NCBI GenBank assembly: GCA_902489645.1 | Contig: CABUAW010000018.1 | Location: forward strand, 1-41,856 | Direction of reading: 5' to 3' | Source of the DNA: an uncultured Lachnospiraceae bacterium | GTDB taxonomy: Bacteria > Bacillota > Clostridia > Lachnospirales > Lachnospiraceae | DNA: 41,856 nt | In this document: positions 34,083 through 41,856 of the stretch, one piece after another | How the letters are laid out: every line of letters starts with the position of its first letter | Numbering within the stretch: position 1 is the first letter of the stretch | Translations under genes and position numbers: made by a program | Notes under the pieces: generated by a model | What the model was told of the DNA's origin: nothing | Seen by the model: the letters and a program-made list of their open reading frames with translations, nothing else | The model's database searches: none

Positions 34083-34562
34083 TTATTCCGGATAAACAAG
34101 ACGTTCCGTACCGATATTTTCCAATACTTCTTTTAAAAATTTGTCTGCCAGATAATTGGCCATAGGCAGATTCATATCTCTGAAATTGCCGCAGTCTTTC
34201 GCGCAGGCGCCGGGAACTTCATCATTAAAGTCCCGAATAAATAAGAACATTTCCTTCATAAGCGGAACAATGTCTTTCGATTCGTAGTCGCCGCTTAAAA
34301 GCAGATAAAATCCGGTACGGCATCCCATTGGGCCGAAATAAACGGTTTTGCTGCCGTAAACCGGATGGTTTCTTAAAAAGGTTGCGGCCAGGTGTTCAAT
34401 GGTGTGCATCTCGGCGGTGTTCATGACCGGCTCAAAATTTGGTCGGGTCATACGGATGTCGAAAGTTGTCACTATCTCAGTGCCCACCGGGTCTTTTCGG
34501 GATACATAAACGCCTGGAAGTAATTTTAAATGATTAATTGTAAAACTTGTTATTTTTTCCAT
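34083..34562 (-). CDS. luxS: S-ribosylhomocysteine lyase (LuxS)
   Basis: Metalloenzyme of 159 residues that cleaves S-ribosylhomocysteine to homocysteine and DPD, the precursor of autoinducer-2. Metal ligands His53 and His57 lie in HTIEHLAA and Cys124 in AKDCGNFRDM; the catalytic Cys81 is in MGCRTGFYLLL. GGAGAG lies 8 nt before the ATG. A - strand promoter (TTGCGT 34630-34625, 17 nt, TATAAT 34607-34602) stands upstream. Confidence 0.97.
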   Translation of the reverse strand: MEKITSFTINHLKLLPGVYVSRKDPVGTEIVTTFDIRMTRPNFEPVMNTAEMHTIEHLAATFLRNHPVYGSKTVYFGPMGCRTGFYLLLSGDYESKDIVPLMKEMFLFIRDFNDEVPGACAKDCGNFRDMNLPMANYLADKFLKEVLENIGTERLVYPE

Positions 34563-34601
34563 GAAAAGCTCTCCTTTATAATTTTATGATATACTAGGAA
34601 T

Positions 34602-34630
34602 ATTATATAAGAGAATGAAAGAAAACGCAA
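34602..34630 (-). promoter_or_regulatory. Promoter of luxS
   Basis: On the - strand TTGCGT (34630-34625) and TATAAT (34607-34602), 17-nt spacer, about 40 nt before luxS. It is divergent from a candidate promoter for the MurT-like gene (TTGAAT 34637-34642, TAAAAT 34660-34665). Confidence 0.6.
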
Positions 34631-34636
34631 TTATTG

Positions 34637-34665
34637 TTGAATTTTAGGGGTCATAAGTGTAAAAT
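34637..34665 (+). promoter_or_regulatory. Candidate promoter of the MurT/GatD-like operon
   Basis: TTGAAT (34637-34642), 17-nt spacer, TAAAAT (34660-34665), about 38 nt before ATG 34703. One mismatch to consensus in the -10 and two in the -35. Confidence 0.5.
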
Positions 34666-34702
34666 GGTACGTGATGATAGGATAAGGAGTGGAGTCTACA
34701 AT

Positions 34703-36082
34703 ATGAAGAAACATACGGTGCGTTTTTACGTAACGATTACGATTGTAAAAATAGCGACGAAATTTTTGAAACTTTTAGGCAGAAATGCCACCCATTTGCC
34801 TGGATGGATGGCGAATCAGCTCTGCCCGGATTTTCTGGGACATCTGGAGAAGCCGGAGACCCTCGTTTACGTCATGGGAACCAACGGCAAGACGACGGTA
34901 TCTAATCTGACGGCGGAGGTTTTGAAGGATAACGGCTATGAGTATATTAATAATGCTTCGGGAAGCAATGTCAGTGAAGGATTGATTTCCGCACTGTTAT
35001 CAAAGAGCAGTTTTTTTGGCAAAGCCCGCTGTAAACTGGCGATTCTGGAAGTGGATGAACGTTATTCGCCTCACATTTATCCTTATATGCAGCCGGATAT
35101 TTTTGTATGTACAAATTTATGCCGGGATGCTCTGGATAGAAACGCGAATGTGGACTTTATTGTCGATATATTAAATGATAATATTTCAGACCGGACAAAA
35201 ATGATATTAAATGGGGACGACCTGATTGTCAGCCATTTGAAACCTGAGAACGAGAGAGTTTATTTCGGTATTGATGAGCTTCCGAGGGATTCAAAAGCAC
35301 GGCCGAATATTGTAAGGGATATCATTGTCTGCCCGGAATGTGATACAAAGCTGGAATATGATTTTCTGAGATATAACCATGTGGGACGGGCCCATTGTCC
35401 GAAGTGCGATTACGGTTCACCGAAGGTGGATTATGACGTGATTTCTGTCAACGATGCAAAGATGGAATTTACCATGAGGACGCCGGAGGGAGAGGAAACC
35501 TATCATCTGCTTGGGAAAAATATCACCGATATGTATAATGAAGTGACGGCGATTACGCTGCTCCATCGTCTTGGACTGAGTTATGAACAGATTTCCGGTT
35601 CTATGAATAAGATGAAATTGGTAACCTCCCGTTATGATGTCCGGAAGGTGGCCGGCAAAGAGGTCATCATGTGCCTGGCTAAAGGGCAGAGCCCGATTGC
35701 CAGCTCCCGTGTATTCGAGTTTATCACGGAGCAGGGCGGCGACAGCGCGGTGATTTTGTTAAACTACGACTATCATGACCAGATGCATTCCTCCGAAAAT
35801 ATGGCCTGGATTTATGAGGCGGATTATGAATTTTTGAATAATGATTGTGTAAAACAGATTGTGGCCGGAGGCAATCGGTGTTATGATTATAAAATACGGG
35901 CGCTCCTGGCGGGAATCCCGGAAGAGCGGATTGATTGTGCGCTGAAACCGGAAGAAGTGGTTAAGCTGGTAGATATTCAGAATGTGGATAAGATTTACAT
36001 TCTTTTTGCTGTGTATACGCGGCCAAAGGCATTGGAAATCAGAGAACATCTCATAAAACGTCTTGAAAAGGGGGTAAAATAA
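34703..36082 (+). CDS. MurT-like Mur ligase family protein, divergent
   Basis: 459 residues with the Mur ligase fold of MurT, the partner of GatD in lipid II glutamate amidation. Visible: P-loop GTNGKTT (59-65), a four-cysteine zinc ribbon CPEC (200, 203) and CPKC (222, 225) inserted as in MurT, YNEVTAITLL in the central domain, and a C-terminal MurT-type domain (about 310-459). The stretch expected to read KNPxGxN reads AKGQSPIASS (316-325), and the region normally carrying DGxDxSWIWD reads HDQMHSSENMAWIYEAD (about 348-364). So it is a divergent paralogue; whether it amidates lipid II is open. Start ATG 34703 behind AAGGAGTGGAG. It is followed after 1 nt by the GatD-like gene. Confidence 0.85.
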   Translation: MKKHTVRFYVTITIVKIATKFLKLLGRNATHLPGWMANQLCPDFLGHLEKPETLVYVMGTNGKTTVSNLTAEVLKDNGYEYINNASGSNVSEGLISALLSKSSFFGKARCKLAILEVDERYSPHIYPYMQPDIFVCTNLCRDALDRNANVDFIVDILNDNISDRTKMILNGDDLIVSHLKPENERVYFGIDELPRDSKARPNIVRDIIVCPECDTKLEYDFLRYNHVGRAHCPKCDYGSPKVDYDVISVNDAKMEFTMRTPEGEETYHLLGKNITDMYNEVTAITLLHRLGLSYEQISGSMNKMKLVTSRYDVRKVAGKEVIMCLAKGQSPIASSRVFEFITEQGGDSAVILLNYDYHDQMHSSENMAWIYEADYEFLNNDCVKQIVAGGNRCYDYKIRALLAGIPEERIDCALKPEEVVKLVDIQNVDKIYILFAVYTRPKALEIREHLIKRLEKGVK

Positions 36083-36083
36083 G

Positions 36084-36797
36084 ATGAAAATAGAAATATT
36101 ATTTCCAGAATATTGCAACCTTTTTGGGGATTACGGTAATATGATGTATTTAAAAGCCTGTCTGCCGGAGGCGGAATTTATTGAGACTTCGATAAACAGT
36201 GAACCGCTGTTTGCCACAGAAAAGCCAAATCTCATTTACATGGGACCGATGACGGAACGGGTTCAGGAGAAGGTTATCTGTAAATTGATGCCGTATAAAG
36301 AACGCATTGAGGAACTGATTCAGGAAAGGGTGTGCTTTCTGTTTACAGGAAATGCCATGGAAGTTTTATTCCGTGAGATTATTGACGGAAACCGGGTCAT
36401 TCCGGGCGTAAATATTTTTGATTTTTCGGCGGTGCGGGATTACACACACCGGTTTAACGGGAATTTTTACGGTGAGTTTAATGAACGTAAAGTGGTTGGA
36501 TGCAAGAGCCAGTTTACGATGGCTTATGGAGCCAATGAAAATTGTTATTTTGCCAAGACCATCCGGGGAATCGGAATTAATAAATCTTCCCGGTTTGAAG
36601 GCGTGCGGCGAAGAAATTTTATCGGCACTTATTTAGTAGGGCCGTTATTAGTTATGAATCCGTATTTTACCCAGTATCTGATGTATCATATGGGGATTGA
36701 GAAGCCGAAGCTGGCTTTTGCGGAGGCGATGAAGGACGCTTATCACCAGCGGTTGACAGAATTTGAAAATAAACGGACAGCAATGGAAAAGGAATAG
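36084..36797 (+). CDS. GatD-like class I glutamine amidotransferase homologue without catalytic Cys/His
   Basis: 237 residues with the GatD fold: YCNLFGDYGNMMYL at the N-terminus, the glutaminase core, and GTYLVGPLLVMNP near the end. In active GatD proteins the nucleophile elbow carries Cys and the late motif reads YLHGPLL. Here the elbow reads FTGNAMEVL with Thr88 at the Cys position, and Val185 stands where His belongs. Cys84 is nearby but misplaced. Glutamine hydrolysis is therefore unlikely. It starts 1 nt after the MurT-like stop, so the two proteins are almost certainly a complex. Confidence 0.85.
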   Translation: MKIEILFPEYCNLFGDYGNMMYLKACLPEAEFIETSINSEPLFATEKPNLIYMGPMTERVQEKVICKLMPYKERIEELIQERVCFLFTGNAMEVLFREIIDGNRVIPGVNIFDFSAVRDYTHRFNGNFYGEFNERKVVGCKSQFTMAYGANENCYFAKTIRGIGINKSSRFEGVRRRNFIGTYLVGPLLVMNPYFTQYLMYHMGIEKPKLAFAEAMKDAYHQRLTEFENKRTAMEKE

Positions 36798-36810
36798 TAG
36801 GAGGAAGAAC

Positions 36811-37854
36811 ATGGATAAATACAGAGCTTATGTGGGGTCCTATACCCGTGGACAGAGCAAAGGCATCTATATGTATGATTTTAGCGGAGATGAACCGGTA
36901 TTAACCGAGCAGGGCGTTGTGGAGATTACCAATCCATCCTTTCTGAGACTCTCTGCGAATGGGGAATATTTGTACTCCAATTGTGACGAAGGTGTGGCAT
37001 CATTCAAAGTCCTGACGGATGGAAATCTGGAATATTTGAACCGCCACTCAGTCCAGGGACTGCGTCCGTGTTATTTGCAGGTAGATTCAGCCAACGAATA
37101 TCTGGTCAGCTCCGGATATTATGACGGAAAACTGACAATTTCCCGGATTAATCCGGATGGCACTGTCGGAGAAGTCACGGATGAAGTGTTTATGAAAAGT
37201 CCGGGCAGCGTCATTTCCAGAAATAACCGCTGCCATGTAAACTGTGCCCTGTTCACGCCGGATGAAAAATATATCCTTGTCGTGGATTTGGGAATGGACC
37301 AGATTAAGGTATACGAGTTCGAGCGGGCCCGTGGTAAAATTGCGTTAAAAGATATTATCCGTTGCGAGATTGATTCAGGACCAAAGCATATTATCTTTTC
37401 TAATGATAAAAAATACATCTATCTGACCCATGAAAATGCGAATATGGTTACGGAATATGCGTATTCGATGGGCAAGAAAGGGCCGGTTTTTGAGAAGCTG
37501 GCTCAGCAGTCCACGCTGCCGCCGAAATTCACGGAGGATAATTGTGCGGTAACCTTAAAGATTACGGACGACGACCAGTATCTTTTTGTAACAAATTCAG
37601 GGGACAACAGCGTAGCTATATACAGGATTGACGATGAAAAGAAGATGGATAAGCTGTGCGTACTTCCGGTCAGCGGTATTTATCCAAGAGATATTTACCT
37701 GTTCCCGGATAATAAGCATTTTGCTTCTGTAAATCAGGAGTCCGATTCCATCACAATATTTGGCGTTAATTATGAAAAGGGATATATTTATATGAAGGGT
37801 AAACCGATTCATGTGCCTTGTCCGACCTGCATCGAAGTAAAAAAATTGAAATAA
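36811..37854 (+). CDS. Lactonase family beta-propeller protein
   Basis: 347 residues resembling the seven-bladed 6-phosphogluconolactonase/YkgB family: YVGSYTRGQSKGIYMYDF at the start, repeated blades such as FTPDEKYILVVDLGMDQIKVYEF, GPKHIIFSNDKKYIYLTHE and YPRDIYLFPDNKHFASVNQ. A role in the pentose phosphate pathway is the family default; hydrolysis of another lactone is equally possible. The start is ATG 36811 behind TAGGAGGAAG; an in-frame ATG at 36763 lies inside the preceding gene. It lies 13 nt after the GatD-like gene and may belong to that operon. Confidence 0.85.
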   Translation: MDKYRAYVGSYTRGQSKGIYMYDFSGDEPVLTEQGVVEITNPSFLRLSANGEYLYSNCDEGVASFKVLTDGNLEYLNRHSVQGLRPCYLQVDSANEYLVSSGYYDGKLTISRINPDGTVGEVTDEVFMKSPGSVISRNNRCHVNCALFTPDEKYILVVDLGMDQIKVYEFERARGKIALKDIIRCEIDSGPKHIIFSNDKKYIYLTHENANMVTEYAYSMGKKGPVFEKLAQQSTLPPKFTEDNCAVTLKITDDDQYLFVTNSGDNSVAIYRIDDEKKMDKLCVLPVSGIYPRDIYLFPDNKHFASVNQESDSITIFGVNYEKGYIYMKGKPIHVPCPTCIEVKKLK

Positions 37855-37860
37855 CCATGA

Positions 37861-37906
37861 TGGATGCTGTGAAATGAGAAAGCTTGTTTTGCAGCATCTT
37901 TTTTTG
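37861..37906 (+). terminator. Terminator after the lactonase gene
   Basis: GATGCTG (37863-37869) and CAGCATC (37892-37898) close a hairpin followed by TTTTTTT. Confidence 0.8.
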
Positions 37907-37987
37907 GAACGCTGCGGTGCGCTTTACGGCAAAAGATGCAATTATGATGCAGAAAAGATGTAAAATATCGGGAAGGAGGGAAGAAAG

Positions 37988-38647
37988 GTGAATCGGATTT
38001 TAGTTGTTGAGGATGAAAAAGCGATTTTGGAGCTGATTCGGATGAATCTTGTGGACGCCGGATATGCCTGTGTATGTGCCGGAGATGGAGAAAAGGCGGC
38101 GGATATACTTGAAAAGGAAAGCTTCGATTTGATTATATTGGATATTATGCTGCCGAAAATTAACGGTTATGAATTGATGGAATATATTCGCCCGATGCAT
38201 ATACCGGTGATTTTCCTGACGGCCAAATCCGATGTGATGGACCGCGTCCGGGGACTTCGTCTGGGAGCCGAGGATTATATTGTGAAACCTTTTGAAATCA
38301 TTGAGCTGCTGGCGCGGATTGAAACGGTTTTGCGGCGGTACAATAAAACATCCCGGATGTTATCTGTCTATGATGTCACAGTGGATACTTTTTCCAGAGT
38401 GGTAAAAAAGGCGGGTCATCCGGTGAATTTGACGGCCAAAGAATACGATATTTTGCTGCTTTTTTTGAGAAATAAAAATATTGCCCTGTTCCGGGACCGG
38501 ATTTATGAGAGTGTTTGGGGTGAAATGTACATGGGGGAAAGCCGGACGGTGGATTTGCATGTACAGCGGATGCGGAAAAAACTTGGGCTGGAATCGAAGA
38601 TTGTTCCGGTTTATAAGATTGGATACCGCCTGGAGGTGGATGAGTGA
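37988..38647 (+). CDS. OmpR-type response regulator
   Basis: 219 residues. The receiver domain (1-115) has acidic residues 8-9, phospho-acceptor Asp52 in IILDIMLP, Thr78 and Lys100 (VKPF); the C-terminal winged helix (about 125-219) ends with SRTVDLHVQRMRKKLG...VYKIGYRLE. The start is GTG 37988 after a GGAGGGAAGAAAG tract. Its stop overlaps the kinase start by 4 nt. Confidence 0.95.
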   Translation: MNRILVVEDEKAILELIRMNLVDAGYACVCAGDGEKAADILEKESFDLIILDIMLPKINGYELMEYIRPMHIPVIFLTAKSDVMDRVRGLRLGAEDYIVKPFEIIELLARIETVLRRYNKTSRMLSVYDVTVDTFSRVVKKAGHPVNLTAKEYDILLLFLRNKNIALFRDRIYESVWGEMYMGESRTVDLHVQRMRKKLGLESKIVPVYKIGYRLEVDE

Positions 38648-40098
38648 GATTTTTTTGGAAACTCTTTTTCAGCATTATTCTTGTGACGGAATTTTTTGTG
38701 GGAATCAGCGGTTATGTTCTGATTTATTCCAGCTTTAAAAATTCCATGGAAAGGGAAGTGGAGACAGCCTGGCAGGAAAATGATATGCTTTGTTTTTCGT
38801 TGAATCAGGGACTGACCTGGTCTATGGAAATGACAAATATGTCCCTGATATGGGGAACGCCCGGGGATGAAGGGGAAAATTATAAAGATGTGCTGACGCA
38901 GGCGCTGACGATTCAGACATCCGAAGGGGTTATTCCTTTTACTTTCAGCGATGCCGGAGGAGAATTAATTTGCGGAAGCCGTAAAAAGGGTTTTGATGCG
39001 GAGCTTGTTAAAAGTTTAAATATTCAGGAAAAGGGATATGAGATACGAAAAATCGATAACCAATATATGATTCATTGCGCCCGGCCTGTCAGAATTTTAA
39101 ACGAGGACTTTTTTGTGGAAAATTACAGGGATATTACAGGCATTTTTGAAAATCAGGCCGGTTATATCCGAACTTTTTCTATGATTATGGGCCTGCTGTT
39201 CTTAGTCGGCGGCGTGGTTATTTTTATAATTTCTTATTGGCTCGTGCGTCCAATCCGGCTGCTTTCCCAGGCGACAAGACGGTTGGCCGACGGAAACGAT
39301 ATGAAACCGGTCAAGGTGAACAGCCGGGACGAAATCGGACAACTGGCGGAGGATTTTAACCGGATGGCCGCCTGGCTGGAGGAAAATATGGAGGCTTTGA
39401 AGGATTATGCGAGGCGTCAGGAAATGTTTGTGGGAAATTTTGACCATGAGCTGAAAACGCCATTAACCTCCATTATCGGATATGCGGATATGCTTCGTTC
39501 CAAACGGATGACCGAAGAGCAGACGGTCCTTCTGGCGAATCAGATTGTTCAGGAAGGCAAGCGGCTGCAGGTTATGTCGGAAAAGCTTATGCAGCTTACC
39601 GTTTTGAAACGGCAGGATTTTAAAATACGCCGGGTGTCGGCCAGGCATTTTTTGACGTCGGTTTATGATACTGTGTATCCGGCCATGCAGGCGGACGGTA
39701 TCCGGTTTATTGCCGAGATTCAGGAGGGAAAATTGTTTATCGAGCCGGATTTGATGAAAACCGTCTGCATCAACCTGTTGGATAACGCCCGAAAGGCCAT
39801 CGACGGAACCGGTGGACAGGTTATTTTGTCAGGGAAAAAAGTAAAAGGCGGCTATGAAATATCAGTGAGTGATAATGGCTGCGGGATTCCGGCGGAGGAG
39901 CTTTCAAAAATCAGCGAGGCATTTTACATGGTAGACAAAGCGCGTTCCCGGGGACGGGGCGGCGCCGGACTTGGCCTCGCCGTCTGTACAGCCATTATGG
40001 AAGTTCATCATGGAAAAATGTATTTCGAGAGTACCAGAGGGGCGGGAACCTGTGTCCGGGTATTTTTGGCGGAGGTGGATGGTCGTGAAACGGATTAA
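38644..40098 (+). CDS. Membrane sensor histidine kinase
   Basis: 484 residues: transmembrane helix (about 7-29), extracytoplasmic sensor domain (about 30-175), second helix (about 177-200), HAMP (about 200-252), HisKA with His268 in NFDHELKTPLTSI, and HATPase with N-box NLLDNARKA, DNGCGIP and GRGGAGLGLAVC. The start is a GTG overlapping the regulator stop. Its 3' end overlaps the next gene, an exported protein, by 14 nt. The signal sensed is unknown. Confidence 0.95.
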   Translation: MRFFWKLFFSIILVTEFFVGISGYVLIYSSFKNSMEREVETAWQENDMLCFSLNQGLTWSMEMTNMSLIWGTPGDEGENYKDVLTQALTIQTSEGVIPFTFSDAGGELICGSRKKGFDAELVKSLNIQEKGYEIRKIDNQYMIHCARPVRILNEDFFVENYRDITGIFENQAGYIRTFSMIMGLLFLVGGVVIFIISYWLVRPIRLLSQATRRLADGNDMKPVKVNSRDEIGQLAEDFNRMAAWLEENMEALKDYARRQEMFVGNFDHELKTPLTSIIGYADMLRSKRMTEEQTVLLANQIVQEGKRLQVMSEKLMQLTVLKRQDFKIRRVSARHFLTSVYDTVYPAMQADGIRFIAEIQEGKLFIEPDLMKTVCINLLDNARKAIDGTGGQVILSGKKVKGGYEISVSDNGCGIPAEELSKISEAFYMVDKARSRGRGGAGLGLAVCTAIMEVHHGKMYFESTRGAGTCVRVFLAEVDGRETD

Positions 40099-40786
40099 AA
40101 AAGCAGGGCCAGTTTTCATAGCAATTTTAATATTGTGTTTTCTGGTAACGATGCCGCCGGCCTTTGCCAAAATTCAGGAAGAAACCTTATTAAACCGGGT
40201 TGTTTCGGAGGAAATCCCTGAAAATGTGCTTTTAAACAATTCCAAAGAAGATTTGTCGGTGGCTGATAAACTGGACCTTATCATCAATGGCCGTATGGGA
40301 AATATGGGTACGGCGGTGGTGGACGGCGGACTTTCCGTTGCGGAAAATGATGCCGTTATGTCGGAAAGAGCCTGCTTGGAACTGAAAAAACTTATCGACA
40401 GAAATGCCATTCCTGAATTCAATATGTCGGATTGTAATTTGATAGGCGGCAATGTTTTAAATTATGTGGATTTAAGCGACATGGGCCGGTCCGTGTCGGT
40501 CATGTGGCTTCATCTTGAATTTGTCGAAATGGATGTGGATGTTCTGATGGATATGGAGACATCTCAGATTTATGAATATAATCTGTATGGTTCCGGTTTT
40601 ACCATGTATGATGATGACTATGATGGCGGAAGTGCAAGTTATTCCGGTGACGTACTCGAAGATGAGGATTTGGCCGAATGGGATGAAGCCATTTGGAATT
40701 TTCAGGAATATACCGGATTATCCTGGGAGGAATTTGACTATTATTATGATTGTGCGGAGGCGCCTTGGTATATTGGCTTAAGATGA
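40085..40786 (+). CDS. Exported acidic protein of unknown function, coupled to the sensor kinase
   Basis: About 233 residues. A signal sequence or membrane anchor (hydrophobic about 8-25, then PPAFAK) precedes an exported domain with no family I recognise; the C-terminal 60 residues are rich in Asp, Glu, Tyr and Trp (for example SWEEFDYYYDCAEAPWY). The GTG at 40085 is 7 nt after GGAGGTG inside the kinase gene; ATG 40079 is too close to that site. The overlap implies coupled translation, so it may be a ligand, sensor accessory or target of the two-component system. Confidence 0.75.
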   Translation: MKRIKKAGPVFIAILILCFLVTMPPAFAKIQEETLLNRVVSEEIPENVLLNNSKEDLSVADKLDLIINGRMGNMGTAVVDGGLSVAENDAVMSERACLELKKLIDRNAIPEFNMSDCNLIGGNVLNYVDLSDMGRSVSVMWLHLEFVEMDVDVLMDMETSQIYEYNLYGSGFTMYDDDYDGGSASYSGDVLEDEDLAEWDEAIWNFQEYTGLSWEEFDYYYDCAEAPWYIGLR

Positions 40787-40867
40787 TGCAACTTTGACGG
40801 GATTTTGCGGCCGGTTTTACGGATTTTGGTTTTACACTGTCTTTATCAAAAGAAAGATGGTGATAAA

Positions 40868-41626
40868 ATGCGGAGACAAAAAGAAAGATGGATAAACGGT
40901 GTGTGTCGTTATTTAATCTGTGTGATGATTCTTCTGGCTGTAATTCTGGTTGTTTTTACAGTAGGCCGGGTTTTGGTTTTTGGCTGGACAATGCTTGAAA
41001 GTCAGAAAAGCGGAGCAAATTCGGACATTGTGCCGGAGGATGGTGTTGCCGTGTGGAACGGCGGGGAAGGGCTTTTGACCCTGGTTAATGCCGAACACCC
41101 CATGCCGTCGGACTGGCAGTTTGAATTGGTTCAGCTTCGAAACGGGCAGAGTATTGACAGCAGGGCTTATGAAGATTTACAACAAATGATGGATGATGCC
41201 AGAGCAGAGGGGCTCGAACCTTATATATGTTCCTCATGGCGCAGCTATGAAACCCAGGAGCAGCTTTTTGAGCAGGAGGTCGAGAGCTATATCGAACAGG
41301 GATATTCTGAAAGCGCAGCGAGAATTCAGGCGGCCCAGTGGGTTGCCGTGCCGGGAACCAGCGAGCATGAGCTTGGCCTTGCTCTGGATATTGTGTCCGT
41401 GGAAAATCAAAGGCTGGAAGAGGCACAGGAGGATACACCGACACAGCAATGGCTGATGGAGCATTGTTATGAGTACGGGTTTATTTTACGCTATCCGAAG
41501 GATAAGGAGGATATTACGGGAATCGGTTATGAACCATGGCATTATCGCTATGTGGGCCGGGAAGACGCTGCGGCCATTCAAAATCTGGGCGTGTGTCTGG
41601 AAGAATATGTGGCACAGATATATTAA
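40868..41626 (+). CDS. VanY-type D-alanyl-D-alanine carboxypeptidase
   Basis: 252 residues, M15B peptidase anchored by an N-terminal helix (about 14-40). Zinc and catalytic residues are seen: SEHELGLALD (His167, Asp174) and EPWHYRY (Glu222, His225), with SSWRSYETQEQLF before them. It would trim terminal D-Ala from peptidoglycan stem peptides. No vanHAX-type ligase genes are nearby, so this is a housekeeping wall enzyme rather than evidence for glycopeptide resistance. It sits 81 nt after the two-component operon. The start is ATG 40868 with GATGGTGAT before it. Confidence 0.92.
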   Translation: MRRQKERWINGVCRYLICVMILLAVILVVFTVGRVLVFGWTMLESQKSGANSDIVPEDGVAVWNGGEGLLTLVNAEHPMPSDWQFELVQLRNGQSIDSRAYEDLQQMMDDARAEGLEPYICSSWRSYETQEQLFEQEVESYIEQGYSESAARIQAAQWVAVPGTSEHELGLALDIVSVENQRLEEAQEDTPTQQWLMEHCYEYGFILRYPKDKEDITGIGYEPWHYRYVGREDAAAIQNLGVCLEEYVAQIY

Positions 41627-41656
41627 TTTCGAAATTTGTCAATGTATGATAAAAGA

Positions 41657-41711
41657 AGGCGGAGCTGACGCTTCACGATTTTTTAATCGTTAAGGCGACA
41701 GCTCCGTTTTT
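41657..41711. terminator. Bidirectional terminator between vanY-like gene and aroC
   Basis: Nested stem CGGAGCTG...CAGCTCCG with inner CGC/GCG and ACGATT/AATCGT, flanked by an A-rich left side and a T-run on the right, between convergent genes. Confidence 0.85.
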
Positions 41712-41717
41712 AATGAA

Positions 41718-41856
41718 TCAGAAAGTTTCATAAAATTTCAGAATACGGTCCATGCGGGAAGTCATGTTTGCCAAGAGGGCATCCATAATTGTTACGGCGG
41801 CCATAGATTCGACGACAACGACGGCCCGGGGTACGACAACCGGGTCATGACGGCCT
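41718..41856 (-). CDS. aroC: Chorismate synthase, C-terminal fragment (cut by window edge)
   Basis: Read on the - strand from the window end to the stop at 41718: about 45 codons giving GRHDPVVVPRAVVVVESM followed by AAVTIMDALLANM and ending LKFYETF. The RHDPxVxPRAVxVVExMAA block is the conserved C-terminal motif of chorismate synthase, the last common step of aromatic amino acid synthesis. The rest of the gene lies beyond the window. Confidence 0.93.
   Translation of the reverse strand, partial: GRHDPVVVPRAVVVVESMAAVTIMDALLANMTSRMDRILKFYETF

Noticed and set aside
40868..41626. Vancomycin-resistance cluster suggested by regulator, kinase and VanY-like genes
   Set aside because: No vanH, D-Ala-D-Lac/D-Ser ligase or vanX/vanT genes are present; VanY-type enzymes are common wall-maintenance proteins.
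1..41856. CRISPR arrays, insertion sequences, prophage or integrative elements
   Set aside because: No regularly spaced repeats, transposase, integrase or attachment-site duplication could be seen.

Overview
The window reads as a chromosomal segment of an endospore-forming member of the Clostridia, most likely Lachnospiraceae. The evidence is the spoIIIA operon and spoIVB, Gram-positive style promoters and terminators, a T-box in front of thrS, a clostridial gene order (spoIIIA-asp23-nusB-xseAB-ispA-dxs-tlyA-nadK-argR-recN-spoIVB) and many small leader-controlled operons. The genus assignment is inference. No phage, insertion sequence, CRISPR array or integrated element is visible.

Region 1 (1-15310, all + strand). 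The spoIIIA operon (AA cut by the window edge, then AB to AH) encodes the mother-cell part of the channel between mother cell and forespore. A vegetative promoter then starts asp23, followed by a terminator-like hairpin and the housekeeping run nusB, xseA, xseB, ispA, dxs, tlyA, nadK, argR and recN. spoIVB follows behind another hairpin. Region 2 (15285-16360, - strand) is a bioY-DUF1284 operon with a BirA-type operator over its promoter. Region 3 (16361-17169) has no large gene but is dense: a 30-residue holin-like toxin with its own promoter and a sequestered ribosome binding site, an antisense RNA over its 3' end, and the thrS T-box leader. The antisense RNA promoter and the thrS promoter share one -35 box.

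Region 4 (17170-24966): thrS; a divergent tetR / MMPL exporter / heptad-repeat exported protein module with three copies of one operator; and a DJ-1/PfpI protein. Region 5 (24983-26547): infC-rpmI-rplT behind an L20-type leader with a rare ATT start for infC, then tRNA-Asn. Region 6 (26667-33767): a heterodimeric ABC exporter-type pair, uppP, a 5'-truncated metallo-beta-lactamase fragment, and a GlgX/isoamylase-like protein whose catalytic aspartates are replaced by asparagine. Region 7 (33846-37854): luxS with a small acidic protein behind it, a MurT/GatD-like pair in which the amidotransferase half has lost its catalytic Cys and His, and a beta-propeller lactonase-family protein. Region 8 (37988-41856): a two-component system, an exported acidic protein of unknown function, a VanY-type carboxypeptidase, and the 3' end of aroC on the - strand.

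The best candidates for undescribed biology are the MurT/GatD-like pseudoenzyme pair, the catalytically substituted GH13 protein, and the compact type I toxin-antitoxin locus whose antitoxin promoter is fused back-to-back with the threonyl-tRNA synthetase leader promoter.
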